Positions 14,472-22,305 of a stretch of DNA of 43,072 bases are shown piece by piece. The notes beneath the pieces are model-generated. The model ran no database searches. It had not been told where the DNA came from and was given only the letters and a program-made list of their open reading frames with translations. A program made the position numbers and the translations under genes. This DNA comes from Peptococcaceae bacterium (GTDB lineage: Bacteria; Bacillota; Peptococcia; Peptococcales; Peptococcaceae): the NCBI GenBank assembly GCA_900756555.1, contig CAAEKP010000142.1:1-43072 (forward strand), in the 5' to 3' direction. Numbering within the stretch: the stretch's first letter is position 1; every line of letters starts with the position of its first letter.

Positions 14472-15494
14472 ATGTGTTTTTTTAAGGGAGAAGATATTGC
14501 AATTGACTTGGGAACAGCCAGTGTGCTGGTTTATGTACAAAAAGAGGGAATTGTGCTGAATGAACCTTCTGTAGTTGCTATTGATAATAATACCAATCGT
14601 GTAATCGCAGTGGGAACAGAAGCGCGGGAAATGCTGGGTCGTACACCAGGCAACATTGTGGCCATTCGTCCACTGCGTGATGGTGTAATTGCAGAATATG
14701 AAGTAACAGAAAAAATGTTGAAATATTTTATTAGCAAAGCGACCAAGAAAAAATCTTTTGTGAAGCCGCGCGTTATGGTATGTATCCCTTCTGGTGTCAC
14801 AAGCGTAGAAGAACGTGCTGTAAAACAGGCTGCACTGGCTGCCGGAGCAAAAGAAGCTTATCTGATTGAAGAACCGGTGGCTGCTGCTCTGGGCGCAGGC
14901 ATTGATATTTCTGAACCAAACGGCAGTATGATTGTGGATATCGGTGGCGGTACTACCGATATTGCTGTTATGTCTTTAGGTGGCGTAGTATGCAGTAAAT
15001 CCATCCGTGTGGGTGGTGACAAGTTTGATGAAGCTATTGTGCGCTATATCCGCCGGTATCACAATCTGGTAATCGGGGAGCGTACCGCAGAAGAAGTGAA
15101 AAAAGAGATTGGCAGTGCGTATCCATCTCTGCGGGCTGGGGAGACAGCAGAACTGAAAGGCCGCGATTTAATTAGTGGTCTGCCAAAAACTGTGACCATC
15201 TCTGCTGAAAAAGTAAATGAAGCATTGGTAGAACAGATCGAAGATATTATTGCTGCCGTGAAAGAGGTTCTGGAAAAAACTCCACCAGAACTGGCAAGCG
15301 ATATTATGAATCGCGGTATTGTAATGACCGGCGGTGGTTCTCTGCTGCACGGCATGGATATTCTGGTATCCGAACGGACAGGTCTGCCAACTTACATTCC
15401 AGAAGACGCTATCTCTTGTGTAGCAATTGGTACTGGACTGGCACTGCAAAACATTGATGTGCTGCGTGGTTCTGAAAAGAAAGAGATTTATTAA
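14472..15494 (+). CDS. mreB: MreB/Mbl rod-shape actin homologue
   Basis: The protein has 340 residues, the normal length for MreB. It shows the actin-fold nucleotide motifs: IAIDLGTASVLVY near residue 8, IVDIGGGTTDIAVMS near 155 and IVMTGGGSLLHGMD near 285. MreB filaments guide lateral peptidoglycan synthesis at the inner membrane. AAGGAG lies 9 bases before the ATG. Its position directly after spoIIID is the classical mbl arrangement, so Mbl is the closest Bacillus counterpart. No mreC-mreD genes follow. Confidence 0.95.
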   Translation: MCFFKGEDIAIDLGTASVLVYVQKEGIVLNEPSVVAIDNNTNRVIAVGTEAREMLGRTPGNIVAIRPLRDGVIAEYEVTEKMLKYFISKATKKKSFVKPRVMVCIPSGVTSVEERAVKQAALAAGAKEAYLIEEPVAAALGAGIDISEPNGSMIVDIGGGTTDIAVMSLGGVVCSKSIRVGGDKFDEAIVRYIRRYHNLVIGERTAEEVKKEIGSAYPSLRAGETAELKGRDLISGLPKTVTISAEKVNEALVEQIEDIIAAVKEVLEKTPPELASDIMNRGIVMTGGGSLLHGMDILVSERTGLPTYIPEDAISCVAIGTGLALQNIDVLRGSEKKEIY

Positions 15495-15787
15495 TTAGTA
15501 TGAATTAAAAATGGACTTGCCGTCGCGCAAGAAAAACGTATTGGGCTGCTTTGGAATAATATGATACAGGTATTATTTTGGAGTAACCTTCTTTCGCATA
15601 ATGGCATTAAGAAAATATTAAAAAAGTTATGATAGTGTTAAGCTGTCATATAGACCTTACAGGGGGAGCAGAGCAATTTTTCGGTACAATTTTCTGGCGA
15701 AAACATTTGCTGAGGAATAAAAGTGATGTTTGTTCCATTGGCAGATTGTACTTGAAAGAAAAATTGAAGAAGTGAGGTTACAAAACA

Positions 15788-17257
15788 ATGAACAAAAAGA
15801 AACTAGGCTGGATTGTATTCTCGTTCATCCTGTTAGGTTTTTCTTTTGGTAGTATCTGGCTGACGGATTTGACAACGGAACAGTTGGTATTTAATCTGCA
15901 TGTTTCGCTGAAAGGTGCCAATAATAACGCAGTTTGGGCTTGTTTGTTGTTTGCGTGCACTTGCAGCGCAGCAGTTGTGACAGTGTTTGCGATGCTGTTG
16001 CACTGGTTGCGGGTTAATCAGCCTGACCATAAATTATTAGTGTGGACAGAACAGGTCATGAGGCATAAACGAATTACGGCAGCTGTTGCTATTGTGCTGT
16101 GTTTGCTGTGTGTCAATTATAATCTGGAATTTACTCAGTTTGTACGGCATCAGATGGAAGTTACAACAGTTTATCAGGATGAATATGTAGACCCCGCCAC
16201 AGTGACCTACGAATTCCCAGAGAAAAAACGGAACTTAGTGTATATTTTTCTGGAATCAATGGAAGTTACCTACACCAGCACCAATGAAGGCGGTTCTCAG
16301 TCCACAGATTTGATTCCAGAACTGCGAGGCCTGGCGCAGGATAATATTAATTTTTCTCCCAATGACGGCTTTGGCGGCGGCTATGCGATATCCGGCACCA
16401 CCTGGACCATGGCTGCCATGGTAGGCCAGACCTCTGGCCTACCACTGAAATTACCCTTTGACGGAGAAAAATATTATGGCAATTACAGCAAGATGCTGCC
16501 CGGTGCGTGGACATTGGGCAATATCTTAGAGATGGAAGGCTATAATCAGGAGTTGCTGATTGGCTCTGATGCGGGATTTGCTGGTCGCGGTGATTATTTT
16601 CAGCAGCATGGCAACTATGAGATTAATGATTACAATACTGCCTTGGAAGACGGGCGTTTGCCAGAAGGTTATCATGTCTGGTGGGGCTATGAAGATCGAA
16701 AGTTGTTTGACTATGCCAAAGACGAACTGCTGCGTTTAGCGGCAGAGGACGAGCCTTTTAATTTAACCATGTTGACAGTGGACACGCACTTTGAAAATGG
16801 TTATGTGTGCCCTCAGTGTCCAGACGACAATAAAAATCAGTATGCGAATGTCATCCGCTGTTCCAGTCATCAGGTGAGTGAGTTTGTAAAATGGATACAG
16901 CAGCAGGATTTTTACGAGGACACCACGATTATTATTTCCGGCGACCATTTAAGTATGGACAGCACATTCTTCCGCAAGGTGGATGATAATTATGACCGAC
17001 AGATTTACAACTGTATTATTAATGCAGCGGCAGAAAATCCAGCAGTGGAGAAAAACCGGGTGTTTACCACGTTAGATATGTTCCCGACAACGTTGAGCGC
17101 TATGGGTGTCAAGTTTGACGGTGAGCGGCTTGGCCTGGGTACGGATTTATTTTCCGGCAGAGAAACGCTGGCAGAGCAACTGGGATTGGACGAGCTGAAT
17201 GAAGAGCTATCCAAGCATTCTAATTATTACAATTATCATTTCCTGTACACGAATTAA
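15788..17257 (+). CDS. MdoB/LtaS-like membrane phosphoglycerol transferase (sulfatase fold)
   Basis: The protein has 489 residues. Three membrane segments (about residues 7-25, 48-70 and 97-115) precede an extracellular or periplasmic alkaline-phosphatase-fold domain. This has LVYIFLESMEVTY (first metal-binding Glu), GTTWTMAAMVGQTSGLPL (probable catalytic Thr region), a LTVDTHFENG segment and IIISGDHLSM (metal ligands Asp-His). The motif around the Thr resembles E. coli OpgB more than Gram-positive LtaS. It likely transfers phosphoglycerol from phosphatidylglycerol to an envelope polymer. AAGAAGTGAGG precedes the ATG. It is monocistronic, ended by the terminator at 17,276. Confidence 0.82.
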   Translation: MNKKKLGWIVFSFILLGFSFGSIWLTDLTTEQLVFNLHVSLKGANNNAVWACLLFACTCSAAVVTVFAMLLHWLRVNQPDHKLLVWTEQVMRHKRITAAVAIVLCLLCVNYNLEFTQFVRHQMEVTTVYQDEYVDPATVTYEFPEKKRNLVYIFLESMEVTYTSTNEGGSQSTDLIPELRGLAQDNINFSPNDGFGGGYAISGTTWTMAAMVGQTSGLPLKLPFDGEKYYGNYSKMLPGAWTLGNILEMEGYNQELLIGSDAGFAGRGDYFQQHGNYEINDYNTALEDGRLPEGYHVWWGYEDRKLFDYAKDELLRLAAEDEPFNLTMLTVDTHFENGYVCPQCPDDNKNQYANVIRCSSHQVSEFVKWIQQQDFYEDTTIIISGDHLSMDSTFFRKVDDNYDRQIYNCIINAAAENPAVEKNRVFTTLDMFPTTLSAMGVKFDGERLGLGTDLFSGRETLAEQLGLDELNEELSKHSNYYNYHFLYTN

Positions 17258-17275
17258 ACGGAAGTGGACATAAAT

Positions 17276-17320
17276 AAGGAGCTAGTACACTGGTTATAAC
17301 AGTAGTGTACTGGCTCCTTT
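17276..17320. terminator. Bidirectional terminator between convergent genes
   Basis: AAGGAGCTAGTACACT pairs with AGTGTACTGGCTCCTTT (one G-U) around a 12-base loop. The gene for the MdoB-like enzyme on the plus strand and the kinase gene on the minus strand both end here. Confidence 0.88.
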
Positions 17321-17322
17321 GT

Positions 17323-18579
17323 TTATAAAGAAATTATGTTTTGTGCAGGTAAGTGGATGGTGAAACAAGTACCTGTTTGAGAATCACTTTGAACGGTGAT
17401 GCTGCCCCCATGCCGTTGAACAATGGCTTGTACCAATGCCAACCCCAGGCCAAAACCGCCAGCTTTGCAGGAACGGGACTGGTCACAGCGATAAAATGGT
17501 TGAAAAATGTGAGGTAATTGCTCTGTCGGAATGCCGGGGCCGTCATCCCACACAATAATCTGGGCAGTATCAGTCTGCTGGCACAGGCTGATTTTAATAT
17601 GCCCTTCGGGGTGCTGATATTTTACGGCGTTTTCCAGCAGATTATTCAGCGCACTGGCGATTAACTGCTGGTTAGCATACAGCAAAGGTAATTGATTGTC
17701 TACAGTAAGCTGAAGCTGTTTTTTTGCAATGGCATCTTTGTGCTCAGCAATGATTTGTTCCAGTAAATCAGCGGTTTGAATCTGTTCACGCAAGTCAAGA
17801 GCCTGTTGATCATTTAGCTGCAATAAACTACTGACCAGAGCAATCAAACGGTCTGTATTGCGGCTGATTACGGTAATGGTTTCCTGATAATCTTCCAGAG
17901 TGGGCTGCGTGTCCAGTGCCAGAACTTCCAGATTAGCTTGAATTGCTGCTAAGGGTGTTTTCAATTCATGAGCAGCATTAGCTGAGAAGGTTTGTTGCTG
18001 AAGAAAAGCCTGCTCCAGTTTATCAAGCATATGATTGAAATTGTCAGTAAGCTGTTGAATTTCATCATGCGTGCGCGGGCTGGGAATGCGGGTAGAAAGA
18101 TTGTGCGCGTCAATGCTGTTCGCAGCACTGGCCAGATTGGTCACAGGCTGCAACGCCCGCCCAGCCATAAACCAGGTGAGTAGAATCCCAACTAACATTA
18201 CGATAAGCATCAGGAGTGTGCTTGCAGAAGCAAAGTCTTTTTTTGCAGCACCTGTCAGTGCAATTGTATCAATGGGATAAGCTTGCCCGGCCACAGCGGC
18301 TTTACCAACAGTAACTGCTTCTTCTTCAGCAGAGTAGATGGCAACCTCGTTCATGGGTACTGTGGTTACAGTATCCGTTTCAGCAGGTTCTCCGCGGTAG
18401 CCAACAGCAGCGGGTGACTGTGCGCTTACCTTGATGACTACTTGATAATTGTCAGGAATTAAATAGCTGTCGGCACGGTTGATGGAGCCTGCTGTGAGTA
18501 CTGCTGCTACCAGCAGCATAACAACTGCGGTGAGCAGCGTTAAACGCAGCCGCAGGGACATACTGTTACAGAATTTCAT
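17323..18579 (-). CDS. Sensor histidine kinase (EnvZ/CpxA-like architecture)
   Basis: The protein has 418 residues. Membrane helices at about residues 10-30 and 120-142 flank an extracytoplasmic sensor of about 90 residues. Then follow a HAMP domain (RALQPVTNLASAANSID), HisKA with SANAAHELKTPLAAI (phospho-His near 205), and HATPase_c with NNLLENAVKYQHPEG, WDDGPGIP and GFGLGLALV. The ATG at 18,579 follows GGAG by 8 bases and overlaps the end of the response regulator gene by 14 bases. With the small secreted protein upstream it forms a three-gene unit. The signal is unknown; envelope stress is plausible from the architecture. Confidence 0.9.
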   Translation of the reverse strand: MKFCNSMSLRLRLTLLTAVVMLLVAAVLTAGSINRADSYLIPDNYQVVIKVSAQSPAAVGYRGEPAETDTVTTVPMNEVAIYSAEEEAVTVGKAAVAGQAYPIDTIALTGAAKKDFASASTLLMLIVMLVGILLTWFMAGRALQPVTNLASAANSIDAHNLSTRIPSPRTHDEIQQLTDNFNHMLDKLEQAFLQQQTFSANAAHELKTPLAAIQANLEVLALDTQPTLEDYQETITVISRNTDRLIALVSSLLQLNDQQALDLREQIQTADLLEQIIAEHKDAIAKKQLQLTVDNQLPLLYANQQLIASALNNLLENAVKYQHPEGHIKISLCQQTDTAQIIVWDDGPGIPTEQLPHIFQPFYRCDQSRSCKAGGFGLGLALVQAIVQRHGGSITVQSDSQTGTCFTIHLPAQNIISL

Positions 18580-19252
18580 GTGGCAGGCTCCTTTGCAGTT
18601 GATAACCAATGCCGCGAATATTGACAATCTGGCAGGCATCGCCGATTTTTTTGCGCAGCACACTAATGTGCACTTTAATTGCATTTGAAAACAAATCCGC
18701 TTCACTATCCCAGATATGTTCCAGCAACTCTTCCGCACTGACAGGATGATCCTGGTTTCTGAGCAGGTATTCTAAAATGGATATTTCTTTGGCAGTCAGT
18801 TCTAAAATTTGCCCGCCGGCAGCTACTTTGCGGCAGGCAGTATCCATAGATAAATCACCGCATACCAGCAGATTGGGGTCACGACTGAACCGACGACTGA
18901 GCAGCGCCCGAATACGGGCTTCCAGCTCAGCAAAATGAAAGGGCTTAACCATGTAATCATTGGCGCCCTCGTTTAATCCCAAGACTTTATCATCCACATG
19001 ATAGCGGGCCGATAAAATCAATACCTTGATTTCTTCATCCTGAGCGCGGATTTTTTGTAATACCTCCATACCGCTCAGGCCGGGCAAGTTTAAATCCAGT
19101 ATAATCAAATCATATTGATTGATTTGGTATAATGTCCAACCCTCTGTGCCATCCGGCGCCCAATCTACAGCGTATCCGTGTTTACGCAAGCCACGACTCA
19201 AAGCCTGAGCAATATCTTCTTCATCTTCAATTAGTAATAATTTCAATTTCAT
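18566..19252 (-). CDS. OmpR-family response regulator
   Basis: The protein has 228 residues. The receiver has LLLIEDEEDIAQAL, phospho-Asp in LIILDLNLPGLSG near residue 52 and NDYMVKPFHFAEL with the conserved Lys near 102. The output domain (LTAKEISILEYLL, LLEHIWDSEAD, KVHISVLRKKIG, IRGIGYQL) is of the OmpR winged-helix class and closest to QseB/PmrA/TctD-like regulators. The start at 19,252 is chosen by the conserved MKLKLLLIED opening; AAGG lies only two bases upstream. Likely targets are its own operon via the tandem repeat at 19,894-19,910. Confidence 0.9.
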   Translation of the reverse strand: MKLKLLLIEDEEDIAQALSRGLRKHGYAVDWAPDGTEGWTLYQINQYDLIILDLNLPGLSGMEVLQKIRAQDEEIKVLILSARYHVDDKVLGLNEGANDYMVKPFHFAELEARIRALLSRRFSRDPNLLVCGDLSMDTACRKVAAGGQILELTAKEISILEYLLRNQDHPVSAEELLEHIWDSEADLFSNAIKVHISVLRKKIGDACQIVNIRGIGYQLQRSLPHEIL

Positions 19253-19311
19253 CACCTTGCTTTTATGTAATAGCCCGCAGCGCATGGTTAAGGCGCTGCG
19301 GGCTAACAGAA

Positions 19312-19821
19312 TCATTTCTGTGCTTTTGTCGCACCAACAGCTTTTACAGCGGTGCAGGATTGTGCATCTGCAATATCAATGTTAACAGCATCCACTACCA
19401 TATTGGCAGGATTGACACAACTAGCCACCGCACCGACAACATTGCCGTTCTCATCCAGAATATCGGCGTAGTACAGTGTCAGGGTACCCGCTTCAATCTG
19501 CTGCAATTCTGCCTGCATAGCAGACAGGATGGCATCGGCTTCTTGCTGCGTCATTTGTTTGTCTGTAACCATACGGTTTAACAGTGTTTTTGTCTGTTCT
19601 AATTCCAGACGATAAGTTTCCGCTGTGTAAGCTTTCAAGTTTGATGTGCGGAAATTGATGCTGCCGTTAGACTCCGCAGTCAGGTTATTGCTGGTGCTGA
19701 TAGTAACGCCTTTCACCAGTTCGGTTTCCGGGGCTGTAGTTAAATCAGCAGCGAAAGCGGCACCAGTGGTACTGGCTAATAAAGTGCAGGCCAGAAGGCC
19801 GGAAAGTAATGTTTTTTTCAT
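19312..19821 (-). CDS. Small secreted protein co-transcribed with the two-component system
   Basis: The protein has 169 residues. A clear signal peptide (KKTLLSGLLACTLLAS followed by AAFAAD, cleavage after AFA) is followed by a beta-rich part, a helical hairpin with KTLLNRMVTDKQMTQQEADA near residues 80-100 similar to DUF2680-like secreted proteins, and a C-terminal part with two cysteines (near 134 and 155) that could form a disulfide. It lies 59 bases upstream of the regulator gene in the same direction. By analogy with CpxP-like accessory proteins it may tune the kinase outside the membrane; this is an inference from context. Confidence 0.7.
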   Translation of the reverse strand: MKKTLLSGLLACTLLASTTGAAFAADLTTAPETELVKGVTISTSNNLTAESNGSINFRTSNLKAYTAETYRLELEQTKTLLNRMVTDKQMTQQEADAILSAMQAELQQIEAGTLTLYYADILDENGNVVGAVASCVNPANMVVDAVNIDIADAQSCTAVKAVGATKAQK

Positions 19822-19876
19822 AAGAAAATCCTCCTCAGTGTTTGTGTAAAGTTTGCTTGCTTGTGATCACAGGCTT

Positions 19877-19910
19877 ATCATACACCACAGACCGTTAAGA
19901 GAAGGTTAAG
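19877..19910 (-). promoter_or_regulatory. Promoter with tandem CTTAAC boxes upstream of the secreted-protein/two-component operon
   Basis: On the minus strand CTTAAC occurs twice, at 19,910-19,905 and 19,899-19,894, exactly 11 bases apart (one helical turn). The -10 box TATGAT is at 19,882-19,877, so the boxes cover the -35 position. Direct hexamer repeats with 11-base period overlapping the -35 are typical of OmpR/PhoB-family activator sites. The most likely binder is the regulator encoded at 18,566-19,252. Confidence 0.6.
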
Positions 19911-19976
19911 GAAAGAATGTTGCCCCAAAGTTTTTCATAAAAAGATATAGTGAAAAAACAATCTAAAGAAAACAAC

Positions 19977-20009
19977 AAAAAAATCACCGCCTGGGCGGGG
20001 CGGTGATTT
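19977..20009 (-). terminator. Strong hairpin with T-run on the minus strand upstream of the subtilase gene
   Basis: AAATCACCGCC and GGCGGTGATTT form a perfect 11-bp stem with a 7-base loop. Read on the minus strand the stem is followed by seven T, a standard intrinsic terminator. No annotated minus-strand gene lies upstream of it. On the plus strand the same hairpin lacks a T-run and would sit in the 5' leader of the subtilase transcript. Confidence 0.65.
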
Positions 20010-20044
20010 CCAAAAAAGAAAAGGTAAAAATGTTGGAGGGAACA

Positions 20045-20086
20045 ATGAATAACTTATTCATGTTCTGTGAGCTTATTATACAATAA
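20045..20086 (+). CDS. Possible 13-codon leader peptide upstream of the subtilase gene
   Basis: The ORF reads MNNLFMFCELIIQ and is preceded by GGAGGG, 5 bases before the ATG. It lies 36 bases after a GC-rich hairpin and ends 163 bases before the subtilase start. The first bases, ATGAATAACTTATTCAT, form a perfect palindrome around one base. The site quality suggests it is translated. A leader role is inferred; the rest of the gap to 20,250 contains no clear terminator. Confidence 0.4.
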   Translation: MNNLFMFCELIIQ

Positions 20087-20249
20087 ATTTCTGCGCTATG
20101 TGTTAGCAAATAGTTACAACAACATTAAGAAACCTTCACAGAAATCAACAAAAGGACAAGGTGCATCATACTATGCCAAAAAGTCGGAAAAGGGTTCCGT
20201 CCAGTTTTGTGGAAGTGGTAAAGGAATCATTTTGGATGGAGGCGAGCAA

Positions 20250-22106
20250 ATGCAAAAACGAGGATGGATAGTGTTGTTATGTTTGCTGCTGATAGCGGGA
20301 GCAACCAGTGATAAATACAGTCAGCAACGGACAAACAGTACACAGGATGGCATTACCGTGACAGCACCCTTTAATCCACAGTACACATCAAACCAGAATC
20401 CGCAAAGCAGTGTTGACACAGTGGCAGCATTGAGCGGTATTCGTAAATTCAGCAAAACGTATCACACAGACGGGGCAAAACAGAAAATCGCGTTGATTGA
20501 CAGTGGCATTGACCTGAGCCACAGCGCATTTCAAACCAATCAGGATCAGTCGGCTAAGGTAGGTGTTTATCGAGATTACACCCAGGAAGGAGTATTGTAT
20601 ACCCAAGCGGTGTCTTGTTATGGTGATAAGGTAGCTGCGGGAGGAACGATTTATCATGTGGGTGATATTGTCAATGCTGCATCGCAATATCGCATGGCTT
20701 ATCTTGATATGGACGCCATGCAGCCTAAATTGTTTCCCGCCGCGGAAAAACAATTAGCAGTGCTGGTGACTGCCAGCACGCAGGCTTACGATTGCGTGTA
20801 TATTGACACCAATCAGGATTGTGATTTCAGCGATGAACAGCCGCTCTATGCTTATGCGGAGAAAACTCAGTATTTGACGCTGCACAGTTCCGGGTATCAT
20901 CTGAATTTTGCTCTAACCAGCATTCAGGATAATGGCAAGCAGCTACAGCTGACAGCAGATACCTTGGGGCACGGTACCTTTTTATCCGGCTTGATGGCAG
21001 CTAACGGTAAAGAATATCAGGGGTTAGCGCCACAGGCGCAGCTTTATGTGTATAAGATTTTTGACAGAGAGGGGCAATCTTCTCAGTTATTATTGGCGAA
21101 AGCGATTCGTCAGGCGGTACAGGATGGTGCAGATTCCATTAATCTCAGTCTGAGCATACCTAAAGAGGAGGCTGTCTGTCCGCAGCTGGCAGAGGCATTG
21201 CAGCGAGCCAAAGCCGCCAATGTGCCAGTGATTGCTGCTGCCGGCAATTATGGACCCGGTAAAAATACCATTGCTTATCCGGCACGGGAACAGACGGTAA
21301 TTGGTGTGGGCAGTTATGCGGCGCCAGAGTTATATGCGTTAGATAAAGATGTGATGTTACAACAGCCGTTTGTGACGGACTACAGTGGACGGGGAAAACT
21401 CAATGGTGCGAGCAGCCCGTTATTGGTGGCTCCGGCGGGAATGTTGTCTACTGTGCCGGGGTGGTATGCTCAATCCTACCTGTATGATTATGGTACCAGT
21501 ATATCAGCGGCCATAGTTACAGCAGCGGTGAGTCATGTTCAGCAGGCTGTGCAGCAGCGAGAGGTGCTGCTATCTACAGAACAATTAAAAAATTTGCTGG
21601 CAGGCTGGGCACGAGATTTAGAGTTTGCACCTTCTGAGCAGGGCTATGGTGCTTTAAAGTTGGGGCGTTTACCGCGCAAAGCGGAGGATATTTCACAGCG
21701 AGAAGGATTGAAAGAAGAAACTGTGATTTACACTACAGCAGATCATTTGAATTGGCAGTTTGCTGTGCCGCAAGGACAGACTTACTCCTGGTATGTGCAG
21801 GTGCCTCGGGGAAGCAAATCTTTTTCTGTGGTATTGCAGATTGCTCAGCAACAGCCTGAGAATGAGCAGGAGCATTTAGTAGCATTGGGGCGTTGTCAGC
21901 TCAGCTTATATGACCCCGACGGCAAATTGGTGGATCAGACTCCTTATTTGGGCACATCCTATAGCAGGGAGCTTATCACCAGCGGTAAAGTGAATCAGCC
22001 CTTGCCTAAAGCTGGTGTATGGGAAATCGTGCTCACATCAGCGGATAATCTGAGCCAGTATAATCACTTTGAGACCAGAGGGTCATTGCTGGCGGAAGTA
22101 AAGTAG
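20250..22106 (+). CDS. Secreted subtilisin-like serine protease (S8)
   Basis: The protein has 618 residues. It opens with a signal peptide (KRGWIVLLCLLLIAGATS). The S8 catalytic residues are all present: Asp in IALIDSGIDLSH near 84, His in LGHGTFLSGLMA near 240, oxyanion Asn in VIAAAGNYGPG near 330 and Ser in YGTSISAAIVTAAV near 415. A large insertion between Asp and His contains DTNQDCDFSDEQ, an EF-hand-like calcium loop. About 170 residues after the catalytic domain form a beta-rich C-terminal part. ATG at 20,250 follows GGAGGCG; the frame extends upstream to 20,067, but that part has no secretion signal at its start. No prodomain of usual size is seen. Confidence 0.9.
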   Translation: MQKRGWIVLLCLLLIAGATSDKYSQQRTNSTQDGITVTAPFNPQYTSNQNPQSSVDTVAALSGIRKFSKTYHTDGAKQKIALIDSGIDLSHSAFQTNQDQSAKVGVYRDYTQEGVLYTQAVSCYGDKVAAGGTIYHVGDIVNAASQYRMAYLDMDAMQPKLFPAAEKQLAVLVTASTQAYDCVYIDTNQDCDFSDEQPLYAYAEKTQYLTLHSSGYHLNFALTSIQDNGKQLQLTADTLGHGTFLSGLMAANGKEYQGLAPQAQLYVYKIFDREGQSSQLLLAKAIRQAVQDGADSINLSLSIPKEEAVCPQLAEALQRAKAANVPVIAAAGNYGPGKNTIAYPAREQTVIGVGSYAAPELYALDKDVMLQQPFVTDYSGRGKLNGASSPLLVAPAGMLSTVPGWYAQSYLYDYGTSISAAIVTAAVSHVQQAVQQREVLLSTEQLKNLLAGWARDLEFAPSEQGYGALKLGRLPRKAEDISQREGLKEETVIYTTADHLNWQFAVPQGQTYSWYVQVPRGSKSFSVVLQIAQQQPENEQEHLVALGRCQLSLYDPDGKLVDQTPYLGTSYSRELITSGKVNQPLPKAGVWEIVLTSADNLSQYNHFETRGSLLAEVK

Positions 22107-22136
22107 AAGGCTGTATTGCTTTTCACAAATAAAAAT

Positions 22137-22279
22137 ACACCTGTTGTATTTTGCTGCTCCCTCAGTGTTCTGGACAATCACTGGAATATCTATTTCGGTT
22201 TGGACTGCGTCCACCTCGGTATAGATATTCTGCACGATTGCCCATCCCAATTCGGAATTTTAGCAAAAACAACAGGTGT
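22137..22279. repeat. 143-bp nested inverted-repeat element of unknown nature
   Basis: The outer arms ACACCTGTTGTATTTTGCT (22,137-22,155) and AGCAAAAACAACAGGTGT (22,262-22,279) are inverted copies with one missing base. Inside are perfect pairs GAATATCTAT (22,184-22,193) / ATAGATATTC (22,221-22,230), TGGAC/GTCCA (22,201-22,213) and CAGTG (22,163) / CACTG (22,179). A single strand would fold into a long stem with a multi-branch head. It lies between two convergent genes and has no ORF. It could be a miniature transposable element, a structured RNA, or an elaborate two-way terminator; long T-runs are lacking. Confidence 0.6.
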
Positions 22280-22305
22280 GACATGAAGATTGCGATAGCG
22301 CGCTT

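Noticed and set aside
15495..15787. 293-bp gap after mreB as a site for a small gene or RNA
   Set aside because: I found only a weak CTTGC/GCAAG hairpin without a T-run and AT-rich promoter-like stretches; nothing is supported well enough to list.
20067..20249. N-terminal 61-residue extension of the subtilase
   Set aside because: Its first codon is a GTG without a suitable ribosome site, the extension is basic and not a signal peptide, and the ATG at 20,250 has GGAGG followed directly by a good signal peptide.
22137..22279. Integron attC site or known riboswitch
   Set aside because: The outer arms lack the RYYYAAC/GTTRRRY core sites of attC, no integrase is near, and no riboswitch core that I know matches. 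It also lies downstream of both neighbouring genes, not in a leader.
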